Shown: positions 40,841-51,532, counted from the stretch's first letter. The stretch is 64,000 nt of DNA from Sulfuricella sp. (GCA_023266195.1 JAHFRP010000009.1:1-64000); one strand, 5' to 3'. A program made the numbers and translations. Notes: a model not told the origin generated them from the letters alone.

Positions 40841-41665
40841 CTACCCCTTCAGCCAGCCGAACAGCCAGTCGAACAAGCCGCGCCGGACGGGAAATTCCCG
40901 CACCCTGGCCAGAACCACGGAAACATTGTCATGCCCGCCATTATCGTTTGCCATTTGCACCAGCAAATTAGCCGCCAGCGGCAGGTTGGCCTTCAATTCG
41001 CACAGGGCAAGCTGGATATCGGCATCCTCGACCATGTTGTTCAAACCGTCGGAACAAAGCAGGTAGATATCGCCCGGCAGCACATCCTCTTCGCGCAGGT
41101 CCACCTCGACGATTTCCTTCTTTCCCAAGGCGCGCGTCAAGAGATTGCGATTGTGGGAACCTTTGGCCTCCTCCGCATCGATCACCCCGGCTTCGACCTG
41201 ATCCCGCAGCAGGGAGTGATCCTGAGTCAGCTGCTCGAGCCGGTCGTAGCGCAAGCGGTAAAGACGCGAATCGCCGACGTGGGCGACGGCGATTCGGTCG
41301 TCGAGAAACAGCGCGAGCGTCAGCGTGGTGCCCATATCCCGATATTGCGCATCCTTGTGCGCCAGCTTGAAGATCGCCTGATTCGCCGTTTCCGCCGCGG
41401 TTTTCACGACGCATGCCGCGGGAGACTTCCCCGCGGGGCCATGGCCGGAAGGCAAAGCCATCTTTGCCAGCCCGGCTCTCACCGCATCCGCCGCCACCGC
41501 GGTCGCCATCGAACTGGCCACATCGCCGGCCAGATAGCCGCCCATACCGTCGGCCAGGATCATCAATCCGGTTTCGCAGTCGATGGCGATGCTGTCCTCG
41601 TTGAATTTGCGCACCATGCCGGCGTCAGCCGCACTGGCGAATTCCAGCGTGCTTTGCGCTGTCAT
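40841..41665 (-). CDS. PP2C-family serine/threonine phosphatase
   Basis: ASAADAGMVRKFNEDSIAID..LMILADGMGGYLAGDVAS; VAHVGDSRLYRLR; LCSDGLNNMVED. Confidence 0.92.
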   Translation of the reverse strand: MTAQSTLEFASAADAGMVRKFNEDSIAIDCETGLMILADGMGGYLAGDVASSMATAVAADAVRAGLAKMALPSGHGPAGKSPAACVVKTAAETANQAIFKLAHKDAQYRDMGTTLTLALFLDDRIAVAHVGDSRLYRLRYDRLEQLTQDHSLLRDQVEAGVIDAEEAKGSHNRNLLTRALGKKEIVEVDLREEDVLPGDIYLLCSDGLNNMVEDADIQLALCELKANLPLAANLLVQMANDNGGHDNVSVVLARVREFPVRRGLFDWLFGWLKG

Positions 41666-41803
41666 GCGTTCCTTCCCCTTAGGTTTGAGTGCCTACCGGA
41701 CGCATCATATCAACAATGTGGCACAAGGTTAATAATTTGAGCCGACGCGTTATTTTACGCCGCTTGCAGCCCGATCGGCGAGTGTCGGGACGGCCGCCGC
41801 GGC

Positions 41804-41833
41804 TTGACATATTCGGATTAAAAATTCTACTGT
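41804..41833 (+). promoter_or_regulatory. Possible sigma70-type promoter for the Ser/Thr kinase gene
   Basis: TTGACA -35 followed after 18 nt by TACTGT in an AT-rich patch; the -10 match is weak. Confidence 0.35.
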
Positions 41834-41881
41834 TAAACTTTCGACGGCAATCACCCCGGGAACTTCCCGCCTCCGCACTTC

Positions 41882-43255
41882 ATGGAAATCGAACAAATAG
41901 GCCGCTATCAAATCCTGGCGGAATTGGGCCAAGGGGCCATGGGCGTGGTCTACAAGGCAATCGATCCACTCATAGACCGCACGGTCGCCATCAAGACCAT
42001 CAACCTCAACCTGTCCAGAGATGACCTCGCGGAGTTCGAGGAGCGCTTCAATCGCGAAGCAAAATCGGCCGGGCGGCTGAACCATCCCAACATCGTCACA
42101 ATCTACGACGTCGGCAGGGCAGACCATATCGCCTTCATAGCGATGGAATATCTGGAGGGGAACGAACTCAAGGAAATCGTCGCTTCGGGCGTGCTTATGG
42201 ATTTCGACCGGATCGCATCGATCATCGCCCAGGTCGCCGACGGACTGGCGTTCGCCCATGACAACGGCGTCATCCACCGCGACATCAAGCCCGCCAACAT
42301 CATGGTACTCGGCAACGGCAACATCAAGATCACCGATTTCGGCATCGCCAAGATGTCGTCGGGCACCAGAACCCAGGTCGGCGTCGTTCTCGGCTCGCCC
42401 AAGTACATGTCGCCCGAGCAAGTGGTGGGCAAGGCCGTGGATGGCCGTTCGGACATTTTTTCCCTGGGGACCGTGCTGTATGAATTGCTTGCCGGCAGAT
42501 CGGCGTTCGGTGGCGAGGATAGCACCCTGGCGACCATCATGTACCGGATCCTGATCGAAAAGCTGGCGCCGCCCAGCAGCATCAACACGGCGATTCCCGG
42601 CGCCTTGGACTATATTGTATCCAAGGCGCTGGCGAAAGAGCCGGAGAACCGGTACCAGTCCGCGCGGGAAATGGCCATCGACCTTCGGAACTACCGGCAC
42701 CTGGGCTTTAGCGCGCCTCTGCCGGCAGCGGCTATCCATAAAAGCGAACTCGCCGGCACCGTTAAAATCGGGGAAATCGATGGTGGTGCCACCATTGTGC
42801 TCGCCCCTCCCGCCGGTGCGCGCAAGCGCGGCATCAGGCTCGCCGCTACGGCTGCCGCCGCCCTGCTTGCCCTGGCGGCAGGCGCACTGCTCGTCGGCCC
42901 CGGCCGCGAACGAGCCCCGTTGGCGCAAAAAAACCCGGCGTCCCAAGCCGTGGCAGGCACGGCCAGTGCCCCACCGCCGAGCGAAGCAATGCCGCAGGCG
43001 CCGGCTGCAGAGGTCGTACCAAAACCGAAACCCGCTCCAAACCCGGCCCAGGCCAAGCTCGCTTTCGCGGTACTGCCCTGGGGAGAGGTGTTCGTCGACG
43101 GCAGGAAACGGGGCGCTTCTCCGCCGCTTAGGGAAATCGATCTGCCCGCCGGCGAACACCGGATAGAGATCAGGAACGCGGGTTTTCCGCCTTATCGCGA
43201 AACCATCAAATTGAGAGCCGGCGACCACTTGAAGATCCAGCACAAGTTCAGGTAA
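41882..43255 (+). CDS. Serine/threonine protein kinase with TM and C-terminal PEGA-like domain
   Basis: LGQGAMGVVYKAIDPLIDRTVAIKTI; VIHRDIKPANIMVLGNGNIKITDFGIAKM; PWGEVFVDGRKRGASPPLREIDLPAGEHRIEI. Confidence 0.92.
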   Translation: MEIEQIGRYQILAELGQGAMGVVYKAIDPLIDRTVAIKTINLNLSRDDLAEFEERFNREAKSAGRLNHPNIVTIYDVGRADHIAFIAMEYLEGNELKEIVASGVLMDFDRIASIIAQVADGLAFAHDNGVIHRDIKPANIMVLGNGNIKITDFGIAKMSSGTRTQVGVVLGSPKYMSPEQVVGKAVDGRSDIFSLGTVLYELLAGRSAFGGEDSTLATIMYRILIEKLAPPSSINTAIPGALDYIVSKALAKEPENRYQSAREMAIDLRNYRHLGFSAPLPAAAIHKSELAGTVKIGEIDGGATIVLAPPAGARKRGIRLAATAAAALLALAAGALLVGPGRERAPLAQKNPASQAVAGTASAPPPSEAMPQAPAAEVVPKPKPAPNPAQAKLAFAVLPWGEVFVDGRKRGASPPLREIDLPAGEHRIEIRNAGFPPYRETIKLRAGDHLKIQHKFR

Positions 43256-43264
43256 AGGAAAACC

Positions 43265-43687
43265 ATGACGACACGTTCCCGCCTGCCCGGCATCCTGATC
43301 CTCGCGGCGCTCGCGCTGCTCTGCGCCGGCTGCTCCACCGCGCCGGTCCGGGACATCGGACTCGACAAGCTCGCGCCGCGCAAGGCGGAGCAGGAGCTTT
43401 CGAGCGGGATCAAGAGCTATGAGGACGGCAATTACAAACCTGCCGCAAAGAGCCTGCAGAGTGCGCTGGACATGGGTTTGGCCTTTAACCGCGACGCCGT
43501 CCAGGCGCACAAGTATCTGGCATTCATCCACTGCCTGTCCAACCGCGAAAAACAGTGCCGCGAAGAATTCAGGAAGGCATTGGAACTCGACGGCAAATTC
43601 GACCTGGCCCCCGCCGAAGCCGAGCACCCAATCTGGGGCCACGTCTTCCGCAGCGTGAAGACCGAAGCGGCCGGCCGGAAAAAATAG
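43265..43687 (+). CDS. TssQ-like lipoprotein (T6SS-associated family)
   Basis: Lipobox LLCAGC; TPR-like region EQELSSGIKSYEDGNYKPAAKSLQSALDMGL..HKYLAFIHCLSNREKQCREEFRKAL. Confidence 0.65.
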   Translation: MTTRSRLPGILILAALALLCAGCSTAPVRDIGLDKLAPRKAEQELSSGIKSYEDGNYKPAAKSLQSALDMGLAFNRDAVQAHKYLAFIHCLSNREKQCREEFRKALELDGKFDLAPAEAEHPIWGHVFRSVKTEAAGRKK

Positions 43688-43689
43688 CG

Positions 43690-44487
43690 CTATTCGAGCG
43701 GAGTAGAACTATTCTGCCGGTCGGGCGCGGGAGTGGCTCGATAGTCCTTGAGGAAAAATTCCAGCTTGATGCCGGCGATTTCGATGATGTCGTGATCTTC
43801 CAGCACATGGGGATGGCTGTCGATCGCCACGCCATTCAGCAACGGCGTATTGGCCCCCTCCAGGTGGCTCAGGCTATAGCCTTCCGGGCCGCGGGCAATC
43901 ACCGACACCTGGATGCCGGGCTTGCCCAGCGTGGTCATGGCGCGGTTCAAATCCATCTCTCTGCCCGCGCCCACCCCGCTCAGAATCTGCAAGCCGGCTT
44001 CGGGCGTAAGCCCGTTCCCGGCCGTTTTCGCAGCTCCCCTGCTGCCGGCGGCCAACGTCTGCATCGCCGTGGAAAGCGTCTGCGCGCGCTGGAACATGTC
44101 CTCGTGCGTCGCCAGGGTGTCGTCGGCGCTCTGGATCAGGTTCTCGAGGTGGCGCTGCTTGTCGTGGCGGTGGGCCGCATCCGCGGGCTTGAGTTCGAGC
44201 GGCTCGAAGACATATTTCAGGATGTATTTGGCGATCCCGATTTCATCGCCGTCGCGCAGCAGGCATTTCTTGATGCTCTTGCCGTTGACCTTGGTGCCGT
44301 TGGTGCTGTTCAGGTCTTCGAGAAAGGAATCGTTGCGGATGGTGATGGCCAGCGCGTGGCTCCCGCTCACGGTGGAATGGGCCAACTGAAGATCGTTGTT
44401 GGGCTTGCGCCCGATCGTGACGCGCTCCTGGTCGAGCTGCCGCTCCCCGACCTGCTCCCCATCCAAGTAAACCAGCAATTTCGACAT
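43690..44487 (-). CDS. FHA-domain protein with a second, degenerate FHA-like domain
   Basis: VTIGRKPNNDLQLAHSTVSGSHALAI..DLNSTNGTKVNGKSI; C-terminal GYSLSHLEGANTPLLNGVAIDSHPHVLEDHDIIEIAGIKLEFFLKD. Confidence 0.88.
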   Translation of the reverse strand: MSKLLVYLDGEQVGERQLDQERVTIGRKPNNDLQLAHSTVSGSHALAITIRNDSFLEDLNSTNGTKVNGKSIKKCLLRDGDEIGIAKYILKYVFEPLELKPADAAHRHDKQRHLENLIQSADDTLATHEDMFQRAQTLSTAMQTLAAGSRGAAKTAGNGLTPEAGLQILSGVGAGREMDLNRAMTTLGKPGIQVSVIARGPEGYSLSHLEGANTPLLNGVAIDSHPHVLEDHDIIEIAGIKLEFFLKDYRATPAPDRQNSSTPLE

Positions 44488-44551
44488 CTTGCAGTTCCGG
44501 CCGACCCTATTTCTATTCTTGTTTTCAGTAGGACTATGATGTCATTAAACA

Positions 44552-45907
44552 TCACCCCCTGCAATACGCCACCGCCTCTTCCAGCCGCTCCACCGCCACC
44601 ACCTCCATCCCGCCGATCGCCTGCTTCGGCTTGTTGGCCTTGGGAATCACCGCATGGGTGAAACCCAGCTTGGCGGCCTCCTTAAGGCGCTCCTGGCCGC
44701 GCTGGACCGGGCGGACCTCGCCGGCCAGGCCGACTTCGCCGAACACGATCAGCTTGGCCGGCAGCGGCCGGTTGCGCAAGGACGAAACGATCGCCAGCAG
44801 CACCGCCAGGTCGGCCGCCGGCTCGGTGATCCGGACCCCGCCCACGGCGTTGACGAACACGTCCTGGTCGAAGCAGGCCACGCCGGCGTGGCGGTGCAGT
44901 ACCGCCAGCAGCATCGCCAGCCGGTTCTGCTCCAGGCCGACCGACAAGCGCCGCGGATTGGGCGCATGCGCCTCGTCCACCAGCGCCTGCACCTCCACCA
45001 GCAAGGGCCGCGTCCCTTCCTGCGTCACCATCACGCACGAGCCGGCCACCTCCTGGCCGTGGTGCGACAGGAACAGCGCGGAAGGATTGCTCACCTCGCG
45101 CAGGCCTTTTTCCGTCATGGCGAACACGCCCAGTTCGTTGACCGCGCCGAAGCGGTTCTTGAAGGCGCGCACCAGACGGAAGCTGGAATTGCTGTCGCCC
45201 TCGAAATACAGCACCGTATCGACGATGTGCTCCAGCACGCGCGGCCCGGCCAGCGCGCCCTCCTTGGTGACGTGGCCGACCATGATCACGGTGATGCCGA
45301 GCTGCTTCGCCAGCCGGGTCAGCTGCGCGGCGCATTCGCGCACCTGCGCCACGCTGCCGGGAGCAGATTGCAGCGCCTCGGAATAAACCGTCTGGATCGA
45401 ATCGACCACCGCCACGTCGGGTTTCAGCGACATCAGCGTGGAGCTGATCTTTTCCAGCTGAATTTCCGCCAGCATCTGCACCGGGCCGGCGTCGAGCGAC
45501 AGGCGCCGCGCGCGCAGCGCGATCTGCTGCGCCGATTCCTCGCCGCTGACGTAGAGCACTTTTTGGCTTGCGCCGAGATGACACAAGGCCTGGAGCAGCA
45601 GGGTCGATTTGCCGATGCCGGGGTCGCCGCCGATCAGCACCACGCCGCCCGGCACCAGGCCGCCGCCGAGCACACGGTCGAATTCGGCAATGCCGGTGGC
45701 CCGGCGCGGCGTTTCCTGCGCCTCCACTTCGGACAGGCGCTGCAACTGGCTGGTGTTGGCCAGCGCATTGTAGCGGTTGCCCGGCGCCGCTTCGGCGACG
45801 GTTTCCACCAGCGTATTCCACGCCATGCAATGCGGGCACTGGCCTTGCCACTTGGGAACCTGGCCGCCGCATTCGGTGCAGGTGTAGATGGATTTCGGCT
45901 TGGCCAT
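44552..45907 (-). CDS. radA: DNA repair protein RadA
   Basis: Zn finger CTECGGQVPKWQGQCPHC; GGDPGIGKSTLLLQ; start refined to 45907. Confidence 0.95.
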   Translation of the reverse strand: MAKPKSIYTCTECGGQVPKWQGQCPHCMAWNTLVETVAEAAPGNRYNALANTSQLQRLSEVEAQETPRRATGIAEFDRVLGGGLVPGGVVLIGGDPGIGKSTLLLQALCHLGASQKVLYVSGEESAQQIALRARRLSLDAGPVQMLAEIQLEKISSTLMSLKPDVAVVDSIQTVYSEALQSAPGSVAQVRECAAQLTRLAKQLGITVIMVGHVTKEGALAGPRVLEHIVDTVLYFEGDSNSSFRLVRAFKNRFGAVNELGVFAMTEKGLREVSNPSALFLSHHGQEVAGSCVMVTQEGTRPLLVEVQALVDEAHAPNPRRLSVGLEQNRLAMLLAVLHRHAGVACFDQDVFVNAVGGVRITEPAADLAVLLAIVSSLRNRPLPAKLIVFGEVGLAGEVRPVQRGQERLKEAAKLGFTHAVIPKANKPKQAIGGMEVVAVERLEEAVAYCRG

Positions 45908-45915
45908 GCGCCGCC

Positions 45916-47022
45916 CTAGGCCTCGACCACCGGCACTCGCGGCGCCAGCGCGCAAAGCAGCTCGTAGCTGATGGTGCCGGCGGCGGAAGCCACCTCGTCC
46001 ACCGGCAGACCCTCGCCCCACAAAGTCACCGGGCTGCCGACGCCGGCGCCGGGAATCGCGCCGATGTCCACGCACAGCATGTCCATCGATACGCGCCCCA
46101 GCAGGCGGCTGCGCACGCCGCCGGACGTACCGGCCCCGCCGCCTCCTGCCCGTTGCGGGTGAACCAGAACCGGCGTGCCGCTCGGCGCATGGCGCGGATA
46201 GCCGTCGGCGTAGCCGCAGGCCACGATGCCGACCCTGGTCGGCTTGTCCGCCCGGAAGGTTCCCCCGTAGCCCACCGCATCGCCAGCCCGTAATTCCTGT
46301 ACGGCGATCACCTCGCTCGCCAGCGTCATCGCCGGCCTGAGCCCCAGGCTTTGCGCGCTCGTCTCCGCAAACGGCGACGAACCGTACAGCATGATGCCGG
46401 GGCGAATCCAGTCGCCATGCGTTTCGGGATAGCGCAGGATGGCGGCGGAATTGGCCACGCTGGCGGGCAAATCATGCACCGAAGCGAGGCGATTGAAGCA
46501 GTCAAGCTGATCCGCGATTCCCGGCGCTTCGTCGGCGGTGGCGAAATGGGTCATCAGCGTGATCCGGCCGACGGCCGGGCACGACCGGAGCCGGGCCAGC
46601 GCCGCGGGAAAGGCGTCGGTCGCGAAGCCTAGCCGGTTCATGCCGGTATTGATCTTGAGGAAAACGTCGAGCTTGACCGGCAGGCCGGACATTTCGAGCA
46701 TTTCAAGCTGGGCCGCGGAATGCACCACGGTCGCCACGCGATACTCCGCCAGCGCCAGCAGCTCGTCGGCGCTGAAAAAACCTTCCAGCAGCAGGATGGC
46801 CTGGGCGAAACCGGCCTCGCGCAAAGCAACCGCCTCGCTCAAGGTCAGCACCGCGTATCCTTCGGCTCCGGCCAGGGCCTGCGCCGTCCTCAGCATGCCG
46901 TGGCCGTAGCCGTTGGCCTTGATCACCGCGAATACGCGCGACCGCGGCGCATGGCTGCGCGCCACCGCGAGGTTGTGCTTCAGCGCGGAAAGGTCGATGC
47001 GCGCTTGCAGGGGGCGGGACAT
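45916..47022 (-). CDS. alr: Alanine racemase
   Basis: [36 protein letters not shown]. Confidence 0.95.
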   Translation of the reverse strand: MSRPLQARIDLSALKHNLAVARSHAPRSRVFAVIKANGYGHGMLRTAQALAGAEGYAVLTLSEAVALREAGFAQAILLLEGFFSADELLALAEYRVATVVHSAAQLEMLEMSGLPVKLDVFLKINTGMNRLGFATDAFPAALARLRSCPAVGRITLMTHFATADEAPGIADQLDCFNRLASVHDLPASVANSAAILRYPETHGDWIRPGIMLYGSSPFAETSAQSLGLRPAMTLASEVIAVQELRAGDAVGYGGTFRADKPTRVGIVACGYADGYPRHAPSGTPVLVHPQRAGGGGAGTSGGVRSRLLGRVSMDMLCVDIGAIPGAGVGSPVTLWGEGLPVDEVASAAGTISYELLCALAPRVPVVEA

Positions 47023-47024
47023 GG

Positions 47025-48398
47025 CTAGTAGCTACCGCCGTGGGCGTAGTTCTCGAACCGGGTGTATTCCCCGAGAAAGGTCATTTTCACCGTGCCGATC
47101 GGACCGTTGCGCTGCTTGCCGATGATGATCTCGGCGATGCCCTTGTCCTGGGTGTCGGAGTTGTAGACCTCGTCGCGATAGATGAACAGGATCAGGTCGG
47201 CGTCCTGCTCGATGGCGCCGGATTCGCGCAGGTCGGACATCACCGGCCGCTTGTTGGGGCGCTGTTCGAGGCTGCGGTTGAGCTGGGACAGCGCGATCAC
47301 CGGCACTTCCAGCTCCTTGGCCAGGGCCTTGAGGCCGCGCGAAATCTCGGAAATCTCGGTGGCGCGGTTTTCCGATCCGCCGCCCTTGCCGCTGCCGCTC
47401 ATCAGCTGCAGGTAGTCGATCACGATCAGCCCCAGCTTGCCGCACTGGCGATGCAGACGGCGCGCCCTGGCGCGCAGGTCGAGCACGGACAGCGCGGCGG
47501 ATTCGTCGATGTGGATCGGCGCATCGTTGAGCTTGCCCACCGCGTAGGTGAGCTTTTGCCAGTCCTCGTCCTGCAGGCGGCCGGTGCGCACCCGGTGCTG
47601 GTCGAGCCGGCCGATCGAACCCAGCATCCGGGTGACCAGCTGCGTGCCGCCCATTTCCATACTGAATACGGCGACCGGCAGGCCGGTCTGGATCGCCACG
47701 TTTTCGGCGATATTGATGGAAAACGCGGTCTTGCCCATGCTCGGCCGCCCGGCGACGATGATCAGGTCGCCCGCCTGGAAGCCGGAGGTTTTTTCATCCA
47801 GGTCGGCAAATCCGGTCGGCAGGCCGGTCACGTCGCTCTGGTTGTCGCGCTGGAACAGCATGTCGATGCGCTCCACCACCTGGGTCAACAGCGGCTGAAT
47901 CTCCATGAAGCCCTGTTTGCCGCGCGCGCCCGCCTCCGCGATCTCGAACACTTTCGCCTCGGCTTCGTCGAGGAGCTGCGCCATGGAGCGGCCGGAAGGA
48001 TTGAGTGCGTCCTCGGCGATGCCGCTGCCGACTTCGACCAGTTGGCGCAGCACCGCGCGCTCCCGCACGATTTCGGCATAACGGCGGATGTTGGCGGCGG
48101 AGGGCGTGTTCTGCGCCAATGCGCCGAGGTAGGCCAGCCCGCCTGCCTCGACCAGCTTGGCGGTATTGTCAAGGGATTCGGACACGGTAACCACGTCCGC
48201 CGGCTTGCCGTGCTCGACCAGCTTGTGGATGTGGCGGTAGATCAGGCGATGGTCGTGGCGATAGAAATCCGCTTCCGTCACCAGGTCGGCGATCTTGTCC
48301 CAGGCGCTGTTGTCGAGCAGCAGGCCGCCCAGCACGGACTGCTCCGCCTCGACCGAATGCGGCGGCAGCTTTAACGCGTCAAGCTGTTGATCATTCAT
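47025..48398 (-). CDS. dnaB: Replicative DNA helicase
   Basis: [49 protein letters not shown]. Confidence 0.97.
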   Translation of the reverse strand: MNDQQLDALKLPPHSVEAEQSVLGGLLLDNSAWDKIADLVTEADFYRHDHRLIYRHIHKLVEHGKPADVVTVSESLDNTAKLVEAGGLAYLGALAQNTPSAANIRRYAEIVRERAVLRQLVEVGSGIAEDALNPSGRSMAQLLDEAEAKVFEIAEAGARGKQGFMEIQPLLTQVVERIDMLFQRDNQSDVTGLPTGFADLDEKTSGFQAGDLIIVAGRPSMGKTAFSINIAENVAIQTGLPVAVFSMEMGGTQLVTRMLGSIGRLDQHRVRTGRLQDEDWQKLTYAVGKLNDAPIHIDESAALSVLDLRARARRLHRQCGKLGLIVIDYLQLMSGSGKGGGSENRATEISEISRGLKALAKELEVPVIALSQLNRSLEQRPNKRPVMSDLRESGAIEQDADLILFIYRDEVYNSDTQDKGIAEIIIGKQRNGPIGTVKMTFLGEYTRFENYAHGGSY

Positions 48399-48477
48399 TA
48401 CAAATTTGTATCATTGCGGTTTTTACTTGGGCTTGAATTCAAGCCAAGAGTATACCGAAAATCGAGCCCCTAAAAAC

Positions 48478-48508
48478 AAAAAGGGGCTGCGATCGCAGCC
48501 CCTTTTTT
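48478..48508. terminator. Terminator after rplI
   Basis: ggggctgcgatcgcagcccc palindrome with A/T runs on both sides. Confidence 0.85.
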
Positions 48509-48523
48509 GCAACGCGGTTAAGC

Positions 48524-48970
48524 TTATGCGCCGAGCACGGAAACCGTGATGTTGGCGGTCACATCGGCATGCAGGTCGATGACGATCGGGTAATCGCCGA
48601 TCTGCTTGAGGTGGCCGTTAGGCAGACGGATATCCGCCTTGGCGACTTCGAAACCCATCGCCTTCAGCGCATCGGCGATGTCGCCGTTGGTCACGGAGCC
48701 GAACAGCTTGCCGTCCACGCCGGCCTTCTGGGCGATTTGCACCATCGCGCCTTCCAGCTTCTCGGCACGGGCCTGGGAATCGGCCAGAATCGCGGCTTGC
48801 TGCTTTTCCAGTTCGGCGCGGCGCGCTTCGAATTCGGCCTTGTTCTTTTCCGTGGCGCGCTTGGCTTTGCCCTGGGGAATCAGGAAGTTGCGGCCGTAGC
48901 CGTCCTTGACCCTGACGATGTCGCCCAGCTGACCGAGGTTGACGACCTTTTCCAATAAAATCAGTTGCAT
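48524..48970 (-). CDS. rplI: 50S ribosomal protein L9
   Basis: [36 protein letters not shown]. Confidence 0.97.
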   Translation of the reverse strand: MQLILLEKVVNLGQLGDIVRVKDGYGRNFLIPQGKAKRATEKNKAEFEARRAELEKQQAAILADSQARAEKLEGAMVQIAQKAGVDGKLFGSVTNGDIADALKAMGFEVAKADIRLPNGHLKQIGDYPIVIDLHADVTANITVSVLGA

Positions 48971-48982
48971 GTTGTCGGCTCC

Positions 48983-49249
48983 TTAGTGCTGATCGGTATA
49001 GGGAAGCAGGGCCAGGAAGCGGGCGCGCTTGATCGCGGTGCCCAGCTGACGCTGATAACGGGTTTTGGTGCCGGTAATGCGGCAGGGAATGATCTTGCCG
49101 TTTTCCGCGATGAAATCCTTCAGGATGTCGGTATCTTTGTAATCGACTTCCTTGATGCCTTCAGCGGTGAACTTGCAAAACTTGCGACGCTTGAACATGC
49201 CGCCCCGATTGCTCGGCCGGGTCGGTTTTTTCGTAGTGGGACGTGCCAT
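48983..49249 (-). CDS. rpsR: 30S ribosomal protein S18
   Basis: [65 protein letters not shown]. Confidence 0.97.
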   Translation of the reverse strand: MARPTTKKPTRPSNRGGMFKRRKFCKFTAEGIKEVDYKDTDILKDFIAENGKIIPCRITGTKTRYQRQLGTAIKRARFLALLPYTDQH

Positions 49250-49252
49250 TTC

Positions 49253-49558
49253 TTAACCTCTCTCAATCAATTCGATTTTATCCAGATGCAACACCAGTTG
49301 CTGACTGTGCTGGCTCTTGCGTGCCAGGAAACCCCTTGCCTTGATGCTGTCGCCGGTTTTCAGTCCGGCTGCGGCCTGGGCCGGTTCTCCCAGCATCATC
49401 GCCTGAACTTCGCATTCCACCTTTCGCTTGTGCCCCGCCTCGATCTGCTCGGAAGCATGAGCGATCCTGAAATTAATCAGCGGCAGGCCGGCCGGGGTGT
49501 AACGCAAGGCATCCAGTTCGGCGATACGGCCAGTCAGGACAACCTGGTTGCGATCCAC
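49253..49558 (-). CDS. priB: Primosomal replication protein N (GTG start)
   Basis: (V)DRNQVVLTGRIAELDALRYTPAGLPLINFRIAHAS; between rpsF and rpsR. Confidence 0.88.
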   Translation of the reverse strand: MDRNQVVLTGRIAELDALRYTPAGLPLINFRIAHASEQIEAGHKRKVECEVQAMMLGEPAQAAAGLKTGDSIKARGFLARKSQHSQQLVLHLDKIELIERG

Positions 49559-49575
49559 TGGGGATTGCGATTCAC

Positions 49576-49965
49576 TCAGGCGGCGGCCACCGGAGCAGCG
49601 GGCGCTTCGGTGGCAGGAGCGGCCGGTGCGTCGACGGAACGGGCCTTGTCTTCCTTCATCATGCAGGAAGGCGCCGTGACGGCTTCCTTCACCTTGATGG
49701 TCAGATGGCGCAGCACGGCATCGTTGAACTTGAACGCGTGTTCGAGCTCGTCCATGGTCGCCTGGTCGCATTCGATGTTCATCAGCACGTAGTGTGCCTT
49801 GTGAATCTTCTGGATCGGGTAGGCCAGCTGGCGACGACCCCAGTCTTCGAGGCGGTGAATCTGTCCGCTCGTGGAGGTAATCAGGCTGCGGTAGCGTTCG
49901 ATCATGGCGGGCACCTGCTCGCTCTGATCGGGGTGAACGATGAAAACTATTTCGTAATGTCGCAT
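49576..49965 (-). CDS. rpsF: 30S ribosomal protein S6
   Basis: [29 protein letters not shown]; start refined to 49965. Confidence 0.96.
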   Translation of the reverse strand: MRHYEIVFIVHPDQSEQVPAMIERYRSLITSTSGQIHRLEDWGRRQLAYPIQKIHKAHYVLMNIECDQATMDELEHAFKFNDAVLRHLTIKVKEAVTAPSCMMKEDKARSVDAPAAPATEAPAAPVAAA

Positions 49966-49986
49966 GAATACTCCTTGTGGATTAAA

Positions 49987-50013
49987 GCCTCCCGCCATGC
50001 GGGACGGTGAGGC
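49987..50013 (-). ncRNA. Candidate S6:S18 leader RNA motif
   Basis: Minus-strand GCCTC-ACCG-TCCCGC-ATG-GCGGGA-GGC: hairpin with CCG-containing bulge 5' of rpsF, as in the described S6:S18-binding leader. Confidence 0.55.
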
Positions 50014-50172
50014 AAGGTGAAAAGCCGAGTAGTTTAATGAAAATCCGGTGGAAAATCAAATGTGATTGCGCTGCCGTCGGGTTTCAGGCAAACAAAACGC
50101 GCCGACCGGCGAAACATTTGTTATCCTCACCCCATGAATTTCCCGCCTCGCCACGCCGATGTCCTCGAACTT

Positions 50173-50236
50173 GTTCCCTCTCCCCTAGCCCTCTCCCGCA
50201 AGCGGGCGAGGGGGACGAGGGCTCGCTGCGCGAGTT
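50173..50236. repeat. Dispersed repeat family D, copy 2
   Basis: ttccctctcccctagccctctcccgcaagcgggcgagggggacgagggctcgctgcgcgag, related to 7095..7159. Confidence 0.8.
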
Positions 50237-50255
50237 TCAGGTTAAAGGCGGCACC

Positions 50256-51377
50256 ATGAGCGAACACCCGGTCGCCAGCTGGACCGAAGCCGGCGAAATC
50301 CGCTCCGCGCGATGGCGCTCGGAGAGCGGGTCGCCGCCGCCCCGACGCGTGGTCGTCGCCGACGACCGCCTAACGGCCGACGCCGCCTATCGCCTCGCCT
50401 GCGAAGGCACCGCGATACTGTGGCGCGGCGACTTCCAGAACGCGCGCCAGCTGCTGCAGGCGCTGGCGCGGCGCGCCGAACGCAAGCCGCCCAGGCCGGC
50501 CGCATCGCCCAACGAAGCCTTCAACCTGCATCGCCAGGCCCAGTCACAGCGCGCGCGCACGCTGGCCATGCTGCTGCTGCCGCTCGACGGCGACTACCGC
50601 GTTCCCCTGCGCCGTGCCCCCGACGTGCGGCAGGCCTGCGCCGAAGCCTACGGCCCGGCCGAAGAGCCGTCCGTGGTTTCCCTGCGGGAGCTCCTGGGCC
50701 TGATCGGCGCGCACGAATGGCGCAAAAAAGGGGTCGAGATTCCCGCCCTCGGCGAGCGCATCCACCCGCACTACGGCGTGTTCTCGCCGGTGCGCGGCGA
50801 ATATATAGAACTGGTGGCCAAGGCGCCGCTGCCTTCGCTGGACCTGGCCTTCGACGTCGGCACCGGCAGCGGCGTGCTGGCCGCGGTGCTCACCCGCCGG
50901 GGCGTCAAACGCATCGTGGCGACCGACCAGGACCCGCGCGCGCTGGCCTGCGCCCAGGAAAACCTGGCCCGGCTCGGGCTGACCGAACAAGTGGAGCTGC
51001 TGCAAACCGATCTGTTCCCCGAAGGACGGGCGCCGCTCGTGGTATGCAACCCGCCATGGCTGCCGGCGCGCCCCAGCTCCCCCATCGAATACGCGATCTA
51101 CGATCCCGACAGCCGCATGCTGCGCGGCTTCCTCAACGGTCTGGCCGCGCACCTGGAGCCGGGTGGCGAAGGCTGGCTGATCCTGTCCGACCTCGCCGAA
51201 CACCTGGGCCTGCGAACACGCGCCGAACTGCTCGCAGCCATCGATGGAGCGGGGCTGAAGGTGGTCGGGAAAATGGATGTCCGGCCGCATCATCCCAAGG
51301 CCACCGACGCCGCCGATCCGCTCCATGCCGCGCGCACGGCGGAAGTGACGTCGCTCTGGCGGCTTGGGGCGAGGTGA
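50256..51377 (+). CDS. Class I SAM-dependent methyltransferase (HemK/PrmC-like fold)
   Basis: [53 protein letters not shown] (NPPW); start refined to 50256. Confidence 0.82.
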   Translation: MSEHPVASWTEAGEIRSARWRSESGSPPPRRVVVADDRLTADAAYRLACEGTAILWRGDFQNARQLLQALARRAERKPPRPAASPNEAFNLHRQAQSQRARTLAMLLLPLDGDYRVPLRRAPDVRQACAEAYGPAEEPSVVSLRELLGLIGAHEWRKKGVEIPALGERIHPHYGVFSPVRGEYIELVAKAPLPSLDLAFDVGTGSGVLAAVLTRRGVKRIVATDQDPRALACAQENLARLGLTEQVELLQTDLFPEGRAPLVVCNPPWLPARPSSPIEYAIYDPDSRMLRGFLNGLAAHLEPGGEGWLILSDLAEHLGLRTRAELLAAIDGAGLKVVGKMDVRPHHPKATDAADPLHAARTAEVTSLWRLGAR

Positions 51378-51380
51378 ATG

Positions 51381-51532
51381 CCGTAGGGTGCGGTGAGCCC
51401 AGGCGAACCGCATCAATCGCGAGCGATGCGGTTCGTTCCTCACCGCATCCTACGGGCTGTAGGTCGGGCACCCCGTGCCCGACGGTTCAGGTTAGGACGC
51501 GCCATTTGTCGGGCACGGAGTGCCCGACCTAC
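51381..51532. repeat. Compound palindromic element (family C arm pair plus family B copy 3)
   Basis: CCGTAGGGTGCGGTGAGC...CTCACCGCATCCTACGG, then GTAGGTCGGGCACCCCGTGCCCGAC...GTCGGGCACGGAGTGCCCGACCTAC. Confidence 0.9.

Noticed and set aside
41750-43642. 630-aa minus-strand ORF across the kinase and TssQ-like genes
   Set aside because: Antisense to a well-supported Ser/Thr kinase with catalytic motifs.
40142-44487. Calling this region a T6SS locus
   Set aside because: Only regulatory/accessory-type genes are present; no sheath, baseplate, tube or membrane-complex genes in the window.
44654-45919. 421-aa plus-strand ORF opposite radA
   Set aside because: Mirror frame of RadA.
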